A stretch of DNA of 64,000 nucleotides from contig NZ_BBWJ01000051.1 in NCBI RefSeq assembly GCF_001463745.1, forward strand, positions 1-64,000, given 5' to 3'. The notes below the pieces were generated by a model. The model searched no databases and was not told the DNA's origin. It worked only from the letters and a program-made list of their open reading frames with translations. Position 1 is the stretch's first letter. Every line of letters starts with the position of its first letter. Shown in pieces: positions 57,949 through 64,000 of this stretch. The translations under genes and the position numbers were made by a program. The DNA comes from Aureimonas sp. AU22. GTDB taxonomy: Bacteria; Pseudomonadota; Alphaproteobacteria; Rhizobiales; Rhizobiaceae.

Positions 57949-58547
57949 TCAGATCCAGCGCCGGACGGCGCTTCGATAGGCGGTGTATGCCGGGCCGAAC
58001 GAGCGTTCGAGGAAACGCTCCTCGTCGCGCACCTGGACCTCGCACCCGATCCAGAAGGCGAGCGCGCAGGCGATCGCCGCCGGGGACGGCACGGCGACCG
58101 CAAGACCGGACGCCATCGCGAGCATCCCGAGGAACACGGGGTTGCGGCTCAGGCCAAATAAACCCGTCGTGACCAGGACGTCGGGTGCCTCGTCGGGGAT
58201 GCCGACCCGCCAGCGCCGGCCCATCTCGCTCATGGCCACGACCGTCAGGACCTGCCCGGCGACGGCCAGCGCCAGCCCGGCCAAACGGACGGCGGTGGCC
58301 TCGCCCGCGAGCGGTGCGAACGCGGCCGATGCGCTTCCCACGGCATGGAGTCCGAGGGCCACGAGGCCACCGACGACGGCAGCGGCGAACAGGATGCGGG
58401 CCAGCGTCTGCCGGATGCTCCTGCCGAAACCGTAGGCGCGCCCTCCGATCTCGCGGGAGGTTCGGCAGGTGGCGAGAGCGAGCCATGCCACAGTCACGGC
58501 CAGCACGACCGCCGGCCCGAACCGCAGGAGATCGTCGACAGCCGCGT

Positions 58548-58551
<4 letters not shown>
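57949..58551 (-). CDS. Isoprenylcysteine methyltransferase/PEMT-family membrane protein
   Basis: The 200-residue membrane protein has about five helices and the ICMT-type LFGLSRNPVFLGMLAM, with a C-terminal RDEERFLERSFGPAYTAY segment. It resembles the protein at 51860-52477 in the same region. It overlaps the P-type ATPase stop by four bases (ATGA). In metal operons the role of such proteins is unknown. Confidence 0.8.
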
Positions 58552-60767
<2,216 letters not shown>

Positions 60768-60800
60768 GGCGCTCTCCTTGCGTCGTTGTCGACGAAGGTC

Positions 60801-60828
60801 TACTTCCTCGAGTGGCTAGAGGAGCAAG
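60801..60828. promoter_or_regulatory. Operator/promoter between the P-type ATPase and its MerR regulator
   Basis: TCCTC (60805-60809) and GAGGA (60819-60823) flank GAGTGGCTA. The core AGTGGCTA plus AGG closely resembles the CadR/PbrR operator (AGTGGCTACAGG). On the minus strand TTGCTC and TAGACC lie about 19-20 bases apart around the dyad, the long spacer that MerR-family activators need. Control of cadA by the MerR gene at 60835 is inferred. Confidence 0.6.
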
Positions 60829-60834
60829 CGAAAA

Positions 60835-61257
60835 ATGACGAACGGCGTTCCGATCGGCGAGGCCTCGCGGGCGAGCGGCATCAAGGTGCCGACGATCCGG
60901 TACTACGAGCAGATCGGACTCCTGGCCGCACCGCCGCGGACGGAAGGCAACCGTCGCCTTTACGACGCGGGCGACCTGCGCCGCCTGCGCTTCATCCGGC
61001 ACGCCCGGGAGCTCGGTTTCGAGATCGAGCCGATCCGCGAACTCCTGGCGCTTGCCGGGGAGCCGGACCGCCCCTGCGAGAGCGCGGACCGGATCGCCGC
61101 CGCGCACCTCGTGGACATCGATCACAAGATCGCCCGGCTGACGGCGCTGCGGGCCGAGGTCGCCCGCATGGCGGACTGCAAGAACCGCTCAGTCGCCGAG
61201 TGTCGGGTGATCGAGGTGCTGGGCGACCATGGCGAGTGCCTGCACGAGGCGCATTGA
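60835..61257 (+). CDS. cadR: MerR-family Cd/Zn/Pb-responsive regulator (CadR-like)
   Basis: The 140-residue regulator has the DNA-binding half GEASRASGIKVPTIRYYEQI and metal-ligand candidates Cys81 (DRPCESA), Cys115 and Cys123 (DCKNRSVAEC), with Cys135 near a His-rich end (GECLHEAH). This is the arrangement of CadR/PbrR. It lies 67 bases from the divergent cadA, with a dyad between them. Confidence 0.88.
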   Translation: MTNGVPIGEASRASGIKVPTIRYYEQIGLLAAPPRTEGNRRLYDAGDLRRLRFIRHARELGFEIEPIRELLALAGEPDRPCESADRIAAAHLVDIDHKIARLTALRAEVARMADCKNRSVAECRVIEVLGDHGECLHEAH

Positions 61258-61406
61258 GTGGGAGGGGCTGCGGCTGCCTCATTTCCGCCGGATCGTGCCT
61301 TCTCATGGCGGCCGCTGCGGCGACCGCCATGGTCGACGTCACGCCCGCGAAAGCCCCGCCGCCGATGATTGGCGGACATCGGCCATGTTCAGCGCTTCGG
61401 ATCGAG

Positions 61407-62417
61407 ATGCCCCTTTTCGCACGACAGAGTTTCCATAGCCGCCGAGCCGCCCTTGCCTGTGCCTTGGTCGGCCTTCTGTCCGCGAGCGGCTGCGTCTCCA
61501 TGACGGACGAGACCTACAAGGACCTCGTCCCAACGGCTTACGCCGAGCCGAAGGCTCGTCCTCAGGGGTCGATCCTGGTGCGCATCTTCAAGGAGGAGAG
61601 CGAGCTCGAGGTCTGGAAGCTCGGCGCGGACGGTCGTTACGCCCTCCACAAGACGCACCCCCTCTGCCGCTGGTCCGGCAAGCTCGGGCCGAAGAAGACG
61701 AACGGCGACCGCCAGGCGCCCGAGGGGTTCTACCGCGTCACCCGGGCGTTGATGAACCCGAACTCGAAGTACCATCGCTCCTTCAACCTCGGCTATCCGA
61801 ACCCTCTCGAGAAGTCGCTCGGCTACACGGGAGACTCGCTGATGGTGCATGGCGCCTGCTCGTCGTCGGGCTGCTTCGCCATGACGGACGAAGGGGTCGC
61901 GGAGATCTATGCCGACGCCGAGAAGGCTTTCGCGATCGGCCAGGGCGACTTCCAGGTTCAGTCCTTTCCCTTCCGGATGACGGCGGAGCAGATGGCCCGC
62001 CACCGGAGCGACCCGAACATCGCGTTCTGGCGCAACCTGAAGCTCGGGTACGATGCGTTCGAGGTAACGCGCAGGGAACCCGACGTCGCTGCCTGCGGTG
62101 GGCGCTACGTCTTCGACGCGCGGCGCAAGGACGGCCAGCCGATCGATCCGGCCGCCTCCTGCCCGCCGCTGGAGGCGCACGTCGCGCCCGAGGTTGCCGC
62201 CAAGCGCGAGAGGGACGACAGGCTGCTCCAGTCTTTGTTGGCCGAGGGCCGTGCGGGCATGCCGATGGCGTACGTCGACGGGGGCATGCACCCGCAGTTC
62301 CGCGACATGCTCAAGCGATTGGGCACCAAGGAGCTCGCGGTCAAGACCTCGATGACCGCCGTCCAGGTCAGCCGGCCGGACGCCCTGGTCGACGACCCCG
62401 CCGACGCCGAGCGCTGA
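61407..62417 (+). CDS. L,D-transpeptidase/YafK-like lipoprotein
   Basis: The 336-residue exported enzyme has a lipoprotein-like signal (VGLLSASGC, Cys29) and the YkuD-type motif VHGACSSSGCFAM with the catalytic Cys, which is the YafK/DpaA variant. DpaA releases Braun lipoprotein from the wall. The C-terminal part is extended compared with YafK. ATG 61407 is used; the open frame extends far upstream but that is antisense to the P-ATPase operon. Confidence 0.85.
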   Translation: MPLFARQSFHSRRAALACALVGLLSASGCVSMTDETYKDLVPTAYAEPKARPQGSILVRIFKEESELEVWKLGADGRYALHKTHPLCRWSGKLGPKKTNGDRQAPEGFYRVTRALMNPNSKYHRSFNLGYPNPLEKSLGYTGDSLMVHGACSSSGCFAMTDEGVAEIYADAEKAFAIGQGDFQVQSFPFRMTAEQMARHRSDPNIAFWRNLKLGYDAFEVTRREPDVAACGGRYVFDARRKDGQPIDPAASCPPLEAHVAPEVAAKRERDDRLLQSLLAEGRAGMPMAYVDGGMHPQFRDMLKRLGTKELAVKTSMTAVQVSRPDALVDDPADAER

Positions 62418-62431
62418 CCGACGCACCGCCG

Positions 62432-62860
62432 TCAGCGCGACAGGAACCTGCGGAAGGCTTCAAGGGTGTCCTGGCCGACGTGGTGCTCGATTCCCTCGGC
62501 GTCCATCTCGGCCGCGTGCGGCGCGACGCCGACCGCGACAAGGAAGTCGACGACCAGGCGGTGGCGCTCCCTGGCCCGCTCCGCGAGTTCCTTGCCCTCG
62601 GTCGTCAGGAAGATCGCCCTGTAGGGCTTGGACTCCACGAGCCCGTCGCGGGCGAGGCGCTGCACCGCGCGCGCGACGGTGCCCGGGGACACGCCGAAGC
62701 GCTCCGCCAGGTCCGTCGCCCGCGCCTCCCCGAACTCGCCGATCAGGTCGTCGATCATCTCGACGTAGTCCTCCGACAGCTCGGACTGGTTCGCCTTGCG
62801 CACGCGCTCGAACCGCGCGGCGATGGGCACCGTCCCGGGTTCGTCTCGCTCGACCGTCAT
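62432..62860 (-). CDS. mntR: Manganese-dependent transcriptional regulator MntR (DtxR family)
   Basis: The 142-residue regulator has the winged helix DLAERFGVSPGTVARAVQRLARDGLVE and a C-terminal metal/dimer half (HRLVVDFLVAVGV and EGIEHHVGQD). It represses mntH when Mn(II) is plentiful in related bacteria. It is divergent from mntH, with a large dyad in the 121-base gap. Confidence 0.88.
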   Translation of the reverse strand: MTVERDEPGTVPIAARFERVRKANQSELSEDYVEMIDDLIGEFGEARATDLAERFGVSPGTVARAVQRLARDGLVESKPYRAIFLTTEGKELAERARERHRLVVDFLVAVGVAPHAAEMDAEGIEHHVGQDTLEAFRRFLSR

Positions 62861-62908
62861 CGCCTGTTCCCGTCCATGCCGCGAACGCTAGCATTCTGCG
62901 GCCTCGGG

Positions 62909-62938
62909 CACAAAGTTTGTCACTGGACAAACCCTGTG
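62909..62938. promoter_or_regulatory. MntR-box candidate between mntR and mntH
   Basis: A 30-base dyad: CACA (62909-62912) and TGTG (62935-62938) outside, GTTTGTC (62915-62921) and GACAAAC (62926-62932) inside, with a four-base centre. Eleven of 13 arm pairs match. Its position between mntR and mntH fits MntR binding, which may repress mntH. Confidence 0.6.
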
Positions 62939-62981
62939 TCGTGAAACAAATCTATGCGATCTCGGGACGAGGCGCGGAACG

Positions 62982-64000
62982 ATGACCGGTGCGAACGAAG
63001 GCGTGGACGATGCCGGGTGGAAGCGGGACCGTGGGGACGGGTCGCTCCTGGACGTGCACCGCACCGTCCGCGTCGACCGCAACGCGCCGCCGTGGCGCAA
63101 GGCGGCGGCGTTCCTCGGTCCGGGCTACCTCGTTGCCGTCGGCTACATGGATCCCGGCAACTGGGCGACCTCGATCGCCGGAGGGTCCGCCTTCGGCTAC
63201 ACGCTGCTCTTCGTCGCGCTCCTGTCGAACGTCATGGCGATCGTGTTGCAGTCCCTGTGCGCGCGCCTCGCGATCGCGTCCGGCCGTGACCTCGCGCAGG
63301 CCTGCCGCGACGCATACCCGGGCTACGTCGCGCTGCCCCTCTGGTTCCTGGCCGAGATCGCCATCGTCGCCACCGACATCGCGGAGGTCATCGGCACCGC
63401 CATCGGCCTCAACCTCCTGTTCGGGATCCCGCTCGAGATCGGCGTCCTGATCACCGCAGTCGACGTGTTCCTGATCCTATGGCTCCAGCGGCTCGGCTTC
63501 CGCTGGGTCGAGGCGCTGATCGTGACGCTGCTCGGCGTCATCGCGGTCTGCTTCGCCGTCCAGATTGCCATGGTCGACCCGAACTGGGGCGACGTGATCC
63601 GGGGCTTCGCACCGACCAGCGAGATCGTCTCGAACCCCGAGATGCTGTACCTCGCCCTCGGCATCCTCGGCGCGACCGTGATGCCGCACAACCTCTACCT
63701 CCATTCGGGCATCGTGCAGACCCGCGACTACGGCTCGACCCTGCCGGAGAAGCGCCAGGCGCTGCGCTTCGCGACCATCGACTCCACCGTCGCGCTGTGC
63801 TTCGCGCTCCTCGTCAACGCGTCGATCCTGATCCTGGCGGCCGGGGCTTTCCACACGTCCGGTCGCACGGGGATCGCCGAGCTCGGCGAAGCCCACAGCC
63901 TGCTCGCGCCGATCCTCGGGGCCGCCGTCGCGCCGACGCTCTTCGGCATCGCCCTCCTGTGCTGCGGCATCAACTCGACCGTCACCGCGACGCTGGCGGG
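62982..64000 (+). CDS. mntH: Nramp-type Mn(II) transporter (3' end beyond window)
   Basis: The window holds the first 339 residues of a proton-coupled divalent metal importer of the Nramp/MntH family. Helix 1 has the metal site [19 protein letters not shown] (Asp-Pro-Gly-Asn), and [19 protein letters not shown] carries the MPHN of helix 6. It is truncated by the window end, not by mutation. ATG 62982 is the likely start; the N-terminal 35 residues are hydrophilic. Regulated by MntR through the dyad at 62909. Confidence 0.92.
   Translation, partial: MTGANEGVDDAGWKRDRGDGSLLDVHRTVRVDRNAPPWRKAAAFLGPGYLVAVGYMDPGNWATSIAGGSAFGYTLLFVALLSNVMAIVLQSLCARLAIASGRDLAQACRDAYPGYVALPLWFLAEIAIVATDIAEVIGTAIGLNLLFGIPLEIGVLITAVDVFLILWLQRLGFRWVEALIVTLLGVIAVCFAVQIAMVDPNWGDVIRGFAPTSEIVSNPEMLYLALGILGATVMPHNLYLHSGIVQTRDYGSTLPEKRQALRFATIDSTVALCFALLVNASILILAAGAFHTSGRTGIAELGEAHSLLAPILGAAVAPTLFGIALLCCGINSTVTATLA

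Overview
The window is GC-rich alphaproteobacterial DNA. Gene content and order (rpsO-pnp; fabI-fabB-fabA beside an Irr-type Fur regulator; dnaA, dnaN, recF and a MoeB/ThiF gene together; rpsT; mutM, ubiE, ubiB, coaBC, dut; cysK; rpsU; gyrB) fit a member of the Hyphomicrobiales (Rhizobiales). A family such as Aurantimonadaceae is only a guess. No rRNA, tRNA, CRISPR array, complete insertion sequence, integrase or transposase could be supported.

Positions 1-34214 are conserved core. rpsO and pnp open the window, followed by the divergent peroxide-defence pair ohr/ohrR with two palindromic operator-like sites, an aldo/keto reductase and two small hydrolases. Next come the unsaturated fatty acid operon fabA-fabB-fabI and irr. 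A replication block follows on the minus strand: a rhodanese gene then dnaA, and separately dnaN-recF-moeB. The 674-base gap upstream of the rhodanese-dnaA unit carries ten GANTC sites (the CcrM methylation motif of alphaproteobacteria) and a DnaA box, so it is a candidate origin or cell-cycle-controlled promoter. The plus-strand operon ubiE-ubiB-[vapB-vapC]-coaBC-dut has a toxin-antitoxin pair spliced in with overlapping codons. cysK, a MscS channel, rpsU, a cytochrome P450 and gyrB complete the core.

Positions 34215-46660 are accessory. The block starts right after the gyrB stop codon with degenerate repeats of about 22 bases, and a second set lies about 1.1 kb downstream; between them is a gene with ADP-ribosyltransferase-like signatures. 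Then follow vsr, a divergent unknown gene, an overlapping operon of a GHKL (Hsp90/MutL-type) ATPase fused to a PD-(D/E)XK nuclease plus an Rpn-like nuclease, and a convergent cytosine-5 DNA methyltransferase. Further on is a minus-strand operon of an unknown protein, a DUF6634-like protein and a soluble FtsH-like AAA+ metalloprotease. The GHKL-nuclease/Rpn operon with dcm and vsr is the best candidate here for an undescribed defence system; the soluble FtsH-like unit is the second.

Positions 46780-64000 hold respiration, envelope and metal genes: a cyanide-insensitive-type bd oxidase with a DUF2474 subunit, two L,D-transpeptidases, His-rich secreted proteins, a 1-Cys peroxiredoxin with an ETHE1-like hydrolase, and one tightly packed operon running from a Zn/Cd/Pb-type P-ATPase through a methyltransferase, DUF411, PCu(A)C, SCO1, DsbB and DsbA. 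MerR-family genes lie at both ends of that operon. mntR and a truncated mntH, with a large dyad between them, end the window.
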